Below are positions 19,933-31,926 of a stretch of DNA of 64,000 nt, in pieces. How positions within the stretch are numbered: the first letter of the stretch is position 1; each line of letters begins with the position of its first letter. Below the pieces are notes generated by a model, which did no database searches, was not told the DNA's origin, and worked only from the letters and a program-made list of their open reading frames with translations. The translations under genes were made by a program, and so were the position numbers. Location: contig JAHQRK010000014.1 of NCBI GenBank assembly GCA_019828595.1, positions 1,612,001 to 1,676,000 of the forward strand, given 5' to 3'. This DNA comes from Aphanomyces cochlioides. Lineage: Eukaryota > Oomycota > Saprolegniomycetes > Saprolegniales > Verrucalvaceae.

Positions 19933-21735
19933 GTGGACTTTTTGCCAGGAGCTGCGTGTTTGAGAGTTGGTAGGTTGGCGAAAGCCGACTTCAGTTCGTC
20001 AAAGGCCAATTTGGCCGTGTCTGAGACCACGCCGGCTTCTATATCCTCACGGGATATTTCATAGAGACTGCTGGCTTTGATGGCGTAGTTCTCGACGAAC
20101 CTCGAGTAAAAGTTCAGGGAACCCAGGAAAGATTGGACGCCTTGTAGTGAGGTGGGAAACTCCAGATTGATCAGCTTCTCTAAACCTTTGGGTCTCGCAG
20201 AGAGGCCTCGTCTTGAAATCCAGTGGCCAAGAAACTCAATCTCACGTTTGCCAAACTTGCTCTTGGACGCGCTAATGCTCACATTGAAGTAAGTAAGGCG
20301 TCGTAAAATTCGGTTCGTCAGCTCGACCACACCATCCCAAGTCTCTGCTCCATCGCTAATGTCGTCTGCAAAAGAAGTACGGTTGGCGACAGGGGGCATG
20401 CTCTCTTCTGGGTACTTGTAATTGATCTTGAACATGTCCCTGGGTTCACCATCTTCATCGAGGTCGGCTACACCAGGGGGTAAGTCAACAAAGCCGAACA
20501 AAGCATTGGTAATCATCCTCTGGTAGATCATCGGAGCATTCTTGAGACCTTGAGCCATGCGGGTCCACTCGAAGTGACCCAGAGGGCAAATGAACGCACT
20601 AATCAATCGAGCGCGTCGAGTCGATCTCACAACCCAAAAGCCACTGGCGTTGTCCAAAGATAGAAACCATTGCACGGCGTCAAAGTTGGCGGGCATGCTG
20701 TCCAGCGTGGGCATGGGGGATAAGAGCAGCGATTGCAAGTCGTTGATGGCTCGGTAATCAATGCATAACCGAATGTCCTTGCCGCCCTTTTTGAGGACGA
20801 TGACGATCGGCGATGCCCATGGCGACTTCGAAAACGTGATCAACCCATATTCGAGCAGCCCCTTCAGTAATTCGAACAATTGCTTGAGATGTTCAGGGCG
20901 AACTCGTCTTGCTCGTTGTGCAATAGGTCTGGCATTCCCCACGTCGATGTCACAAACTGCTCCTCTTGCTGCAGGTGGCAGACCGTTGCCAGACTGGATA
21001 AAGTAGGGCATGTACTTCGACAGCACTGCTTTCATCTTCTCTTTGTCTTCAGTGGTCTGATCGGGTTCCCCATAGTCAAGGTCTTCTAATCGTATGGGCG
21101 TAGGATCTGGTGTGATCTCGGGTATGAACGCAAGTTGAGCTTCCATCTCCTCCGTAGTCATATCGATCCCTTCCTTCACAACCACTTCTGGATCGAACTT
21201 GCTTTGGTCAAGGTCGGGTACAGCCTGCAAAGAGAAGATTTGAGGGCCAGACGGCTCCCAAATATCATTGTCATGGTGTTCCTTGGTCGGTACAGGTTCT
21301 TCTGTGATCGCAATTGGCACAGTAGAAGTCTTCCTCAGCAAGGGCAGCTCTCCGTCGTGGGTTTTGAGAGTCGTGGGCCATTCTTTAGACTCCATCAATG
21401 AGGTAGAGTTCTCAGGTCCTGTGTTCTGTGCCGCTTGTTTTTTCAGGAAACGACTCGTGAACGTGCCTTCATAGACCTCGTCTTCCCATACCCGATAGCG
21501 GTTGCTATCTTTGCGAACCATTCTTGCATCAAGTGGTCGTTCGCCACGCTCTGTGATGGCTCCAATTCTGGTTCGAGGTAATAGACTAATTCCGTGAGAG
21601 CCTACGTTGGTTATCCTCACAGCCACCGATTGTTCATCCACTCCAGACAACAACGTAGCGATCCATTTCACACCGCGGTGTACCCAGTACTCGCGCTCCT
21701 CAGGTTCGAGAGGCAGGGAGTGGCGTAATGGGGAT
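19836..21735 (-). pseudogene. Gypsy reverse transcriptase ORF
   Basis: The RT core is clear: SPWASPIVIVLKKGGKDIRL (around residue 295), LDNASGFWV, QGLKNAPMIYQR and the polymerase box SFADDISDGA (FADD in place of the common YADD/YLDD). A long acidic linker precedes it. The frame is open from ~21735, overlapping the protease ORF by a frameshift. The end runs into the RNase H frame shift at ~19920. It would copy element RNA into DNA if the frames were joined; this copy cannot. Confidence 0.85.
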
Positions 21736-22569
21736 CACTACTGACTCGCAAGAGGCAATCCATGTTTGTTCTGTCGTTTCAAGATACTGGATATTGCCTC
21801 GGTGATAACGCGTCGGTTGGTGGAGTAACGGAACTTGTTCGCCTCCTGGAAGGCTTATCTCTCGGCGGTTGGTATCAATCGTCATGTGGGCTCGAGAAAG
21901 GAAGTGCATACCGAGGACTGCGTTAAACCCAACATTGCCCAAGTCACAAACGTCCAGTTCCAAGTAGTAAGCAATGCCGTTCCCAATGGTGAGCTTCACG
22001 GGGACTGTGCCAAGCGTTCGAATGGAGTTGGGTCCTATCCCATTGATCCTCATCGACTTCCGTTGGTCGATTGGTAGGTTCAGAGACTCAACCGCTCGTA
22101 GATGTACGACGCTCATGTCGGCTCCAGTGTCAGCCAAGATGATTGTATCTCGGTCCATGAGTTTGGCGTTCAACAGGGCTTGATGGTTTCCTTCTTCCCC
22201 GACCTTCTCATCACTGAGAAAACCCAGTTCTTCCCCTTCTTGTAAGTCGTACTCCCAAGGCAAGATCGTGTGGTCCTTGGTCGCATAATGTGTCGAGGGA
22301 ACAACAGTGTCCGAATCTCGCGATATATTCCAGCTTACGGGGCTCTTCTTGTCTATGGTGGCCAACTTCGAAAAGGTTGGACTAGTCTGGGTGGATTGTT
22401 CACATGTAGTCACCGACTTCGAGGTCTGGGTCGGTGGGGGGTATGCATTTGATCTTGATTTTTCTGTGGGTTTCTTGTTTTCTGCTTTTTCTGGCTGTAG
22501 TTTGTTGCGTGCGTTGTGTCCGACACGATCGAGGATTCGCAATTCCTCCGGACTTAGAAGTTTAAACAC
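21700..22569 (-). pseudogene. Gypsy aspartic protease ORF
   Basis: 289 codons. The retropepsin active site is DTGADMSVVHL (residues ~145-155) preceded by DTIILA, with the distal hydrophobic-G motif NAVLGMHFL. N-terminal 140 residues are S/T/P-rich linker. Separated from gag and RT by frameshifts. Processes the polyprotein in active relatives. Confidence 0.75.
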
Positions 22570-23860
22570 TCCAAGGAAGGCAGGCCCTCAATGGATTGCT
22601 CTTCTAGGAAAGCCTTCAACGCTGCCACATTCTCTCGCTTGTCGCATCGCTCATATTTGTTGTGTGGCGGGATACAGAGGGCACAGGCTTTGTAGCAGTT
22701 GGTATCTGGGTGTCCCATTTTGGTGCAGATAGAACAGTAAAGGTTGGACCAACATTGACCGTCAATAGTAAAGTGCTCACGACCACATTCTTGACATTGG
22801 ACACGCTTGGCGGAGCCATTGTAACGACCAAGGGCAAAGATTTCGGCTTGTTAACTGTCATCCAGAGCTTCCATATCCATAAACTGAACTGAAGGCTTGC
22901 GGGTCTTGCTCCGATCTCCAACAGGGATAGGTGTTTGGCTCGCGCTGGGTTGCGCCGACTTTGCCCGGGTTTGGAACCGATCGATGGCTTCTTTTTGTTG
23001 CTGCTTGTCCAAGTAGTCTTCAAATTCGTCGATGCTTCGGAACTGTTGCGTGTTGATCGCATCAGCAAGCACGCGACTCCGCACGTTCCGCGCAAACCGG
23101 TCGATATGCTCTTCCGGTAGTCGAATCGAATGCGCAAGGCTGCAGCATTGAATCGGACGAAGAACGCCTTGATGTGTTCGTTCGGCCCCTGAGTCATGTT
23201 GTAATAAATCTCGGTCTTCAGTATGGGGCTCTTCACATATTCCTTGGCGAACTTGGCTCTCAACTTTGTCCAAGATGTCAGAAAGTTGGCGTCGATCTGG
23301 AATAACCAGTCGTGAACAGGTTTGTCGGAGTGCAATCGAAATCGACGGAGCACTTCTCTGTCAGACCACCAGCAGGCAATAGCGGTTTCCTCGAAGCGTT
23401 GCAACCAAGAAGCGGCGGCGTCTCGGTTGACACGGTCGCCATCAAAATTGGGCAAGGCTTCGACCGGCATCAGTCGCACGGTGCTGGGTGAATCTTGGAA
23501 GTCTCCAATCGGGGATACGTCGGGATCATACGGGTCCAGTTCTTCCTCGACTTTGGGTTCTTTGAGCATAGCCATGAGTGTCTTGACTAATTGGTCATTG
23601 TTTTGTTGGAGCATGGACATGGTGATAAATCCTTCGGGCTGTATGTCATGCTCTGAGGGGGGTCATGAGCCGTATGAGCGGCTGGATGAACCACCCCTAG
23701 CCGAGGGACGAGAGCTTCCAGACGGAGCTGGTAGATCTTCACTTGGTCGCCAAGAGGGAGATCGGGACGACGCGACATCGCGAAGGTCTTCATCTTCAAC
23801 TTGGTATTCGTTCGCCGCCCGGAGAGGCAAGTCATCAAAGTTCGTTGACGCACTACTCAT
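22570..23860 (-). pseudogene. Gypsy gag region
   Basis: Starts at ATG 23860. An in-frame stop at 23661-23663, then a capsid-type gag domain (LPNFDGDRVNRDAAASWLQR, FAKEYVKSP, the retrotransposon-gag pattern) to ~23112, a one-base shift, a Q/K-rich stretch, another stop at 22851, then a zinc knuckle region (CQECG ... CSICTKMGH ... CALC). Gag packages element RNA; this copy is broken at least three times. Confidence 0.75.
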
Positions 23861-24524
23861 CTTGCAGGGTCAAACCCGGTCTGGCGCTCCACTTGTGATG
23901 GGGGGGGTGCGGAAGGAAACTCACACACTCACACAAGAATTTGTCGGTCAAAGGCTCTTTATGAGACTTTCGACCTGCAAGCGTTTTGAGAGTGCAAAGG
24001 GTACAACGAACGACTCGGAGTTTGCAAGGCTTCGAGTGGAAAAAGGTTGGGGTAAAAGGGGAGGTGTTTCGAGGCCCGTCGAAACTCGCGTCAAAACTCA
24101 CTTCGAGCGCTGGTTAAGGGCTATTCACAAGATCACAGTACAAGGGGGTCGCTGGCACACCGGGCACAACAACCAAAAACAGGATCACGCAGCCGCAATG
24201 AAAGTCGGTCGTGCGCTCCAAAACTAGCTGTCTTGGATTGGGGTACTTCTTCGAACAGTTGAAGCTGTTGACCTTAGGTCATACACGACAAAGCGGAAGT
24301 GAATTTAAAGGTTAACTATCTACTCGACTTTTCTCTATTCTGGTCCATTGTTCCTATATCGTTTCTGCTCGCTCTCTTTACCGCAGCGTCCCCCAGCATT
24401 GGCCAAGCTTCATCTGTAACTTGTTCGCTGCTTGTTGGTTGGCCCTCGTGCTTTCATCTGTCGAGGATGTGCCATCGCGAGGCAATCGGTTGGTTCACGC
24501 TTCGGTGGTGGCGCTCTACAGTCA
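23861..24524. other. 5' flank of the gypsy element
   Basis: Expected to hold the element's 5' UTR, primer binding site and LTR. I see none of these with certainty; the ORFs in it do not look like genes. Confidence 0.35.
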
Positions 24525-24578
24525 TGTGAATGCGCGCGCGTTCTTGTTTTCTGTGTCTTTTGCATCATGCTTCATCTC
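24525..24578. repeat. Second copy of the ~52-bp direct repeat
   Basis: Pairs with 16265-16318; see that entry. It lies about 110 bp upstream of the RPAIN start. Confidence 0.45.
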
Positions 24579-24686
24579 ATGTATATACTTGATTTCATTA
24601 TTAAAATTTATGTATGAAATCTGCAGAGGGTTAAAAATTGAATTTTTATCGCTGTTAACAGTATTTTGTGTTTGGACAAGGGCAGA

Positions 24687-25423
24687 ATGGCGGGAACCCG
24701 TGGCGGACTTCGAGAGCAATGGAGCAACCAGTCGCGAGGAGTGGCGTTCATGTCTCCGCAAGGATTGAAGGAGAGACTGAAGCGTACATGCATGGAGCAC
24801 ATGAAGAAGAACCGCAGGAAGATTCTCGACAAGCTTCGCCATCAATCGACCGACGTCCCGTCTGAAGTCATGGATGTGTCCGAGTCAATTTGCCTAGAAG
24901 ACTTGATGCTACGCGGAGATCTCAGTCATGACGACTATATTGAGATTCTTACAGACCTGGAAGGTGCTCTCCGTGATGAAGTCCGCCTGGAAGAACTCCA
25001 ACTGGCAGAGGAATTACTGGCAGCCGAAGAGGCTTGGATAGCCGACTTTGAAGAGCTTGATCTGCACTCGTCAGACTTTGTACTGTGTCCTCTCTGCAAA
25101 AGGCACGGCGTCTCTGTCGTTGTCGACGGACGTCATCATATTCTCGAATGCAGTTGCGGCTTATCTCTGCCTCTTCCAGACATGCACGGCATGAATCAAG
25201 ACCCATTAACTCGTTTCCAGGAAGCGATGTCCAATGCATTCGAAGCGCATCGGTAAGCAGCTATGTTGTTTTTTCAGTGTATCCTGAACTTTCACGTGGT
25301 AGGTGTGTGTGTGACGCAGACCCAAGTTTTCGGACATTAATTGAGACCCAAGACAAGATGGTGGCCAAGACATGTTTGTATCTTGATTGTGTGTGTTGTG
25401 GTAGCTGGATTCAGGTTATTTAA
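24687..25423 (+). CDS. RPAIN: RPA-interacting protein (RPAIN-like)
   Basis: Two exons, intron 25253-25302; 228 aa. N-terminal basic helix (LKERLKRTCMEHMKKNRRKI) matches the RPA_interact_N region; the acidic middle (residues ~60-130) matches the central domain. The C-terminal zinc finger has CPLCKRHGV and ECSCGL in exon 1 and, after the splice, CVCDAD and YLDCVCCGSW, the usual CxxC-type ending of the family. RPAIN carries replication protein A into the nucleus. The splice is needed to reach the conserved ending, which supports the intron. The upstream gypsy remnant ends close to the promoter. Confidence 0.88.
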
Positions 25424-25441
25424 AGGCTAAAAGAAGTCTAT

Positions 25442-25708
25442 TCATTTGCGGGAATCAACAACATTGTATTCAATTCCCGCGGGATCTGAAACTCCATTTT
25501 CCATCAAACTGGGTTGGTTGAACTTTGGTTGAGCAATTCGTGTCAGCAGCTGAAATGCTCCTCCAGGAAGTTGTTCACCTTCAAAGAGTGAGCAGCATTT
25601 CAATCCCTCGCAGGCTTGACCCTTGATGGTATGATGCAAAAAATGGGCAACATGTGCAGGACAAGGACTTGCGATGGATCTATTTGATGATGAGACTTTT
25701 CCTTGCAT
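25442..25708 (-). CDS. Unrecognised short ORF
   Basis: 88 codons with plausible protein character (GQACEGLKCCSLFEGEQLPG, FQLLTRIAQPKFNQ). It may be the last exon of a longer minus-strand gene whose upstream exons I cannot place; the frame is open for ~20 codons upstream without an ATG. It converges on RPAIN, 18 bp from its stop. No family recognised. Confidence 0.35.
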   Translation of the reverse strand: MQGKVSSSNRSIASPCPAHVAHFLHHTIKGQACEGLKCCSLFEGEQLPGGAFQLLTRIAQPKFNQPSLMENGVSDPAGIEYNVVDSRK

Positions 25709-25914
25709 TCTTGGGACGGAAATCCACCCACAACGGGCTTCTATCGCTGCATGATGGCCTTTCTGTTAATCATATGAGTCAGGCGCCAAAAATTTGAAAA
25801 AGAACCTTTCTATAGAGATTTCTATTGACCTATTAAAAAAATATTCAATTGTAAGGTCGGGAGTCAAGATCATCAAGGTGGGAAGACCAGCGACAGGAGG
25901 CAAGAACTGCAAAC

Positions 25915-27697
25915 ATGTCCAATATCTACGTGAACGAGCCAAATACAGAAGGCAAGGTGCTCATGCGGACAACATTTGGTGAAGTAGACATCGAGTTTTG
26001 GCCTCAGCAAGCGCCGAAAGCGTGCCGCAACTTCTTTCAATTGGCCATGGAGAAGGTACATCAATCGAAGAAGCTACAACAGCCGAACTCACGAAAACTG
26101 ATTGTAGTACTACGATAACACCCTCTTTCATCGACTTATTAACGGGTTTATGATCCAAGGAGGAGATCCCACAGGAACTGGAGATGGTGGTGAATCGATC
26201 TATGGCGAACCATTTGCAGACGAGTTCCATTCGCGTTTGCGATTCAACCATCGTGGCCTCTTGGCTATGGCTAACTCAAACAAGCCCAACACGAATACGA
26301 GCCAATTCTTCTTTACGTTGGACGCTTGCGATTTTCTGACGAAGAAGCACACAATTTTCGGCAAAGTCACAGGCAATACGATTTTCAACTTGCTCACAGT
26401 GAACGACATTGAAACGACCAAGGATGAACGTCCCATTGAGCCTATTAAGCTGTTGAGCATTGAAATATTATGGAATCCCTTTGAAGATATCGTACCGCGG
26501 TTGGCAAATCTTATTGCAATGTGATTGATCTTGATTTCGTAGAGTGATCAAAACAGCGAGCGAAACAAAAGCATTAAACGAGTCAAAAAAGAAACGAAAA
26601 GGCACTAAGGATCTAAAATTGCTCTCGTTTGGTGACGAGGCTGAAGAAGATTTTATCAAACCCACAAAGAAGACCAAAGGTAAAGGTTTGTTTTACTTAC
26701 AATTAAGATTTAACTATTAGGCAGTTTAAGCAGCCATGATGTACTCAAAGATCCCAAGTTAAGTCAGCATGTAGACGAAGATCTTCAATTCAAAGTGAAT
26801 TCATTGCCCAAAGAAGCTGAGGAGGCTCCAGAGGATGACACATCCAACACGACTGGAAGCGTCTCACTGAATACTTTGAAAGCACGCATCTCCGACAAAC
26901 TCAAGAAAAAAACAACTAATGTAATCACCACAGCGAAACCCAAAATTCATGACGACGGCAATCGTTTTGCTGTAAGCCAGCAATGCAAGTGTAAACCAGT
27001 TTCCATACTTAATTAGGAAACCAATCCAGCCGACGAAGATGATGAGTTGGACGAAAAAGCCAAGAAGAAGAAAAAGAAGGAAAAAAAGTACTGAGGCCAT
27101 ACCGCATTATATAAATATTCCTCTAGGGACGAGTACACGTTGTTGAAGGAAGAATTGAAAAAATCGCACAAAGCAGCTGCCATTCTTAAGGGCGATAAAT
27201 TGAAAGCCTTTGAGGCCGAACGAGCGTACCATGAAATGCTCACGCCTTTGCAACTGCGAAGACGAAAATATTTGGCGAACAAGAAATCATCTCTAGCAGA
27301 CAGGCAAAAGCATACTTTGAATCGATTGGAGTCATTCAAGAGTACACTGACCAAGGTGATTGAAACAAAGAAAGCAGCACCGAAAGTCGAAGAAGAGGAG
27401 GAAAAAGAAACCGAACATTATCATGGCCAAGTGCTCAGTGAAGACAGTGATGCCGAAGGGCCAGAAGATCCAAATGATAATTCATGGATGACGGCGAAGT
27501 TGAAATTCAAAAAGCACATTGACGTAGGACGAATTTCCATTGATTTCCCAAGGATGTTGACCTTATTCTTGTAGGATCAATATCGCATGGGTTACGATCC
27601 AAATGCTGACGTAAGACAAAAACATCCTGGTTGAGAAGTTTTCTAATTTTTCTCTTTATAGAATTACATGACGATCGATACGAAAAAGGTGCAATAA
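25915..27697 (+). CDS. CWC27: Spliceosome-associated cyclophilin CWC27
   Basis: Eight exons, seven introns of 38-52 nt (first 26056-26107); 486 aa. N-terminal cyclophilin domain (residues 1-175): MSNIYVNEP start, FHRLINGFMIQGGDPTGTG, FADEFHSRLRFNHRGLLAMA, SQFFFTL, KHTIFGKV. Followed by the CWC27-specific KLLSFGDEAEE motif, a K/E-rich coiled coil (LKEELKKSHKAAAILKGDKL) and the conserved C-terminal KHIDDQYRMGYDPNADNY. In the family the active-site tryptophan is often replaced, so it acts as a spliceosomal scaffold (Bact complex, with CWC22/eIF4A3) more than as an isomerase. Converges on the PWI/THO1 RNA-processing gene. Confidence 0.95.
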
Positions 27698-27878
27698 GTC
27701 CAGTCGGAAGATCCCTCTTGAGGAGAAAGTACAAAGCTCCATTGCGCATTGGACAAGAAACAACGTGATGATGGGAGAATCGGATTAAATAAGGTTAGCA
27801 TATCTCTATTCAAACTCAAACACGTGGGCGGCAATGCATCGTTTTCTCTTATATAGCTATAAATGCTCTCACACTTGT

Positions 27879-29266
27879 CTAAGGAGTTTTTGGCAAACTT
27901 GCCGACAAAGCTTCGTCCGCGGCGGGATTGTTTTCCTTTGGGTCAGGACGCACCCAAGTCTTATTTTGAAAGCGAGGACGAGGATAGCCATATCCAAATC
28001 CACGAGGAGCTGGTGGCATGTTTGGAGCAGAACCAGGAGCAGGAGCAGCAGACGTGCTGCTAGTTGAGCCATCTCCTGAGGCAATTGTCGATCCATCACC
28101 ATTTGAAGCAGCTGCACCATTGTCCACTGTGGCAGGATTGACCCATTTGTTGTTAAATCGCCGTGGTGGCGCTTGTTGCTTTGGAGGATAATGCCCACCG
28201 TGCATGGGAGGATAACCATAACCAGGCATGGGAGGATGGTAAGGATACATAAACTCCTGTAATAAGACGATGAGGAAATCCAAGAGACAGGATAAGTTCT
28301 TACCGGCGGAGGCATATGATAAGGCGGGGGAGGGTATCCGTGGTAGCCAGGTGGGGGATATGGATAATTTCCTCGAGGAGGTCCATGCGGGTTGTCTCCA
28401 CGATGGCGGTCATTTGAGTCCTTCGCGCTCTTTTTCGACGGAGGGCGGTCATTATCCTGGTCATCCGAGTCTTTCTGGCTTTCCTTTCGCTTTTTGTTTT
28501 CCCTCTGGGATCGATCATTATCTCGATCGCGCTGGCTATCTCGATCACGGTTGTTGTCACGTTCTCGCTGATTGCGAGGCTGTTGCTGTTGTTGGTCTTT
28601 CTTCGAGTCACCAACTTTTGCCCCCAGTCTTTCAGTGATGGAAGGTTTGTTGGGACGTTGAGGTTTAGTTTCTTCTTTCTTCTCGGGAATGCCAAACCGT
28701 TCAGAGCGGGACCTGAGCGCATTTTTCAAATCTTTGTTGGACGAGCTCCCAATGACACGAATCGTGCTCTTCGAAGGCTCTGAGGAGGATGGTGCTTTCA
28801 CGGTTGATAAACTGATGATTTTCTTCGCAGGAGCAGAGGTTTCGCTTGGAGCTGTAGTCTCTTTCACCGGTGAAGCTTCAGTAGTCTCAGATGAACGAGG
28901 TGCTGACATCTTTAAGTTGCGTTAACCATACGCATTCTCTTCGACGGGAAATATGCGTACCTCCACCAAGAGTTGGTATATGCATGAAACAGCCGACTCA
29001 GCGACGTCTGCACCAAGGAAATCGATCATTTCATCGTGAATTTCCTTCATCGTTTTTTGATTCCCCACCATGACGACGATGTATTCCTATAAACCCAAGG
29101 TTTGAGTGTGAGTTCGTCCTTCGACTGCTCGACATACCGCCATGACGCCTTCGATCTCTTGACCCAGTTCTTCGCTGAACTTGTCGACGATCTTCTTTTG
29201 GAATTCTGCCTTGTCTTCGGCATTCACCGTGCCTACATAGTCTGGATCGTAAGCTGCGCTGCCCAT
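27879..29266 (-). CDS. PWI-like and THO1/MOS11-motif RNA-processing protein
   Basis: Four exons: 29266-29138, 29086-28961, 28909-28304, 28256-27879 (introns 51, 51 and 47 nt, all phase 0); about 412 aa. Residues 10-85 resemble a PWI-type fold (FQKKIVDKFSEELG, YIVVMVGNQKTMKEIHDEMI), as at the N-terminus of RBM26/27 and related mRNA factors. Then LKNALRSRSERFGIPEKK, the RxxRFG motif of THO1/SARNP/MOS11 proteins, an RD/RE-rich basic stretch, and a PPPGYHGYPPPP low-complexity tail. Predicted nuclear mRNA-packaging or export factor. An ATG also opens exon 3 (28909), so a shorter protein lacking the PWI part is possible. Upstream ATG at 29302 is an alternative start. Confidence 0.75.
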
Positions 29267-29340
29267 CCCTAGATGTGGAGAGAAAGAGTTGTGTGGGTTC
29301 AACGGATCAACTTTTTTATTTTGTGTTTTGTATACTCAAG

Positions 29341-29352
29341 TTATCCGGATAA
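29341..29352. promoter_or_regulatory. Perfect TTATCCGGATAA palindrome
   Basis: 12-bp perfect palindrome about 75 bp upstream of the PWI/THO1 gene start (29266). Shares its core with the motif at 8457, 9299 and 34733. Confidence 0.5.
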
Positions 29353-30581
29353 TTGTTAAAACAAGGACAAATGTGGGCGCGACTGCGATGGTTCGACACC
29401 AACACTTTGGTCATCTGTAGCTCGCAATGGCTCGTCCTGAACGCCTAAGAAGCGACAGATTCTAAATCTCCATCACTTTTTGAGTCTTCTACGCCTAGTC
29501 ACATGATCGTAGCCTTATTTGAAATCATTCATTCATCTGGTCACTATGTGGGAACAACGAATATTATGCCAGGCCAAACATCATGCAATAGGCAGATTGC
29601 GAGGGTAAATTCCGACGCTGGTGCATTCCCAAACCCAAAAATTTGCAATGCATTGCTAGATGAACCAACCGACAGATCTCTTTAACTCCCAACGAAGGTG
29701 TACAGTTTACTTGGAGGCTTGAACGACAAGACGACAGCAGGTCTTTCAGGTTGACGACACAATTGTTAGTCATGGTTCATCGGAAAGCAGCTTAGACTGA
29801 AACACTGGGGTGTGCATCGATCGCTACGAGACGCTAATACACATTCTGAACAATTTCAAGCAAGCCAAGATCTCAAGGATGCAGACAGAAATGCATTTTT
29901 GTATCTCACAATCGCAACAAGCTTTGATTCTTCATGTGCTCGACAAAAAGGTGTCTGCTTGCCCAGTCTACTTGCGATGGTAGTTTGCATGATTTATTGT
30001 CATTTGGCATTCTAATTATTACTCGGCATTCTTATACCGATGAGGTTGTAAACACAGCTTTTGTTGATGGACTTTACATATTTCATTGTCTTCACTTGGA
30101 CGTCTGAGTGTCTCGAGCTTGCAGTCAATTTTTAGCAACGCAGCAGAGATGACGATCCATGAAGTGACTTTCCACAAATTGTCATTTCACTTTGACCACT
30201 GAAAATATCACTTCCTCTACAGTTTGTACCAGAAAGATCCATAAAAACATGTAAAAAATCGGGTATATACTTTCTCCATTTTGCTGCAAGCGCCAACGCA
30301 AGAACCGCTCATGCACAAAGACGCTGTAAGAATTTATGTCCGATGATTTTGTATTCTCTCGATGCCACGATGCAGTCATTTCGATTCAAATCGCAATAAA
30401 ATATTGTCATATGCATACACAATAAATATTTGAGTAAATTGAATGAAAAAAAAAACTTATTTATGAGCTCTGATTGGCTGATAGTGTAATTGGCCAGGAA
30501 TGGAACTGCTGTTGGCGGCTCATTTTCGAATCGCTTGGATTCAGGTTACCGCCGCCGCCAACGCTCCTCGATCCACGAATC
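29353..30581. other. Long intergenic region before RPS20
   Basis: No gene recognised; short ORFs look random. An AATAAA-like and A-run stretch (30420-30460) precedes the RPS20 5' UTR. Confidence 0.4.
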
Positions 30582-30950
30582 ATGTCTGTGCAAAAGCCCA
30601 CTAAGCCCACCGGTTTCGAAGGTGAAGAATCCCGCATCCACCGTATCCGTATCACGTTGACCTCCCGCAACGTGAAGAACTTGGAAAAGGTTTGCGCCGA
30701 TTTGAAGAAGGGTGCCGTCGACAAGAACTTGAAGGTTGCCGGCCCTGTCCGTCTTCCCACCAAGGTCTTGCGCTTGACCACCCGCAAGTCTCCTTGCGGT
30801 GAAGGTACCAACACCTGGGACCGCTTCGAAATGCGCATCCACAAGCGCATCATTGACTTGCACTCCCCTTCGGAAATCGTCAAGCAAATCACCTCCATCT
30901 CCATCGAACCCGGTGTTGAAGTCGAAGTCACGATCGCTGACTCCAACTAA
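30582..30950 (+). CDS. RPS20: 40S ribosomal protein S20 (uS10)
   Basis: 122 aa, single exon, the normal size. [60 protein letters not shown] and the C-terminal [16 protein letters not shown] are diagnostic of eukaryotic uS10. Part of the 40S head near the mRNA entry. The ATG at 30582 is in the standard place; the frame stays open upstream but without a conserved sequence. Codon use is strongly biased to C-ending codons (AAG, GTC, CGC), as expected for a highly expressed gene. Confidence 0.97.
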   Translation: MSVQKPTKPTGFEGEESRIHRIRITLTSRNVKNLEKVCADLKKGAVDKNLKVAGPVRLPTKVLRLTTRKSPCGEGTNTWDRFEMRIHKRIIDLHSPSEIVKQITSISIEPGVEVEVTIADSN

Positions 30951-31068
30951 GCGAATGGAATACAACTCCACCGAAAGGCATCGCACGATCTAATTGACGT
31001 GTGTGTGACCTTGGGATCTTTTGCACTGATCATTTCATGTTGTCTTTACACACAAGCACTATAGACTA

Positions 31069-31776
31069 TTACAAAGTCGGTCGCTTCATGCTAAACTGTT
31101 CTTCTGTTCGCGAGAACGCATCGCCACCAAGACGGCCCACGAGATGCATCGTTGTATCGTCAATTGTGATTCCATCCGCAGCTAGGACATCTTTTGCCAC
31201 TGCAATATGCACGACATCCAATAGCACAACACGTCCAGTGCCAATGTCAAGAGTGTCTCGCAATTTGCATTCGAATCGAACCGCTGAGTTGAGGACTCCA
31301 GGTACAGCAACAGAAGTGCCACGAACAGTTGCTATGCCGAGCGTGTCGATTTCACTGACACCGTGGGGATAGTCGGCGCAGGTGGCATTCATCGTAGCTG
31401 CCATGTCGTTGCTGACAACGTTGACAATGCATTCTTTCGTCTCGAGCAAATTGGCGACGGTATCTTTGTTTACGCGCTGGGGTCCAGGGTACACTTGCGT
31501 GATGGCAAGGATCGGTGGGGCAATGCTTACGACGGTGAAGAACGAGAAGGGCGCGAGATTCGACACACCTTGACGGTCCACGGTGCTAATCTACAAGACA
31601 CGGAAGGGGACATTGAGCTCTCGGCATTGATGCGGATGTCGGCTTACCCATGCAATTGGTCGAGGCACGACGCCGCCGGTGAGAAGCTGATAGAGCTGGC
31701 GTGGGTTACATGTCGAGACGTCGAAGTGCTTGGTTTCCTTGGCGCCGATCGACGGTTGAGGGTTGCCTGGGCACAT
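31069..31776 (-). CDS. Flavin-reductase-like (FMN split-barrel) protein
   Basis: Two exons, 31776-31648 and 31590-31069 (57-nt intron); 216 aa. QLYQLLTGGVVPRPIAWIS, GVSNLAPFSFF, CIVNVVSNDMAATMN and RFECKLRDTLDIG are the hallmarks of the flavin reductase-like FMN-binding domain (DIM6/NTAB type). Members bind FMN and are often NAD(P)H:flavin oxidoreductases or of unknown substrate. No targeting signal is evident. Converges on RPS20 with 118 bp between stops. The splice is needed to keep the RPIAW-S strand in frame, which supports it. Confidence 0.88.
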
Positions 31777-31926
31777 GACCGCAAATTTGATTGTGTCCCG
31801 AGAGGCAGCGCGGGTTGTTCATGTGACCTTTGCTGAGTTGATGATGTGATCGAAAACGACGGCGACCAAGTGCATCATATCCTAAATAGTTGTCGATTTT
31901 AAATCCAAGCGAACCACCACTTAGCC

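Larger units (their letters stand above)
17181..23860 (-). mobile_element. Ty3/gypsy (chromovirus-type) LTR retrotransposon, inactive
   Basis: Domain order along minus: gag with zinc knuckle, aspartic protease, reverse transcriptase, RNase H, a second RNase H-like domain, integrase, chromodomain-like tail. This is the Ty3/gypsy order; the chromodomain after integrase marks chromoviruses. Several in-frame stops and frameshifts (near 23663, 23110, 22851, 22570-22615, 21700, 19920, 17479) break the polyprotein, so the copy is dead. LTRs are not clearly defined; a ~52-bp direct repeat at 16265 and 24525 may be their remnant. Confidence 0.85.

Noticed and set aside
29380..29410. tRNA B-box-like GGTTCGACACC
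   Set aside because: No acceptor stem, anticodon arm or A box around it.
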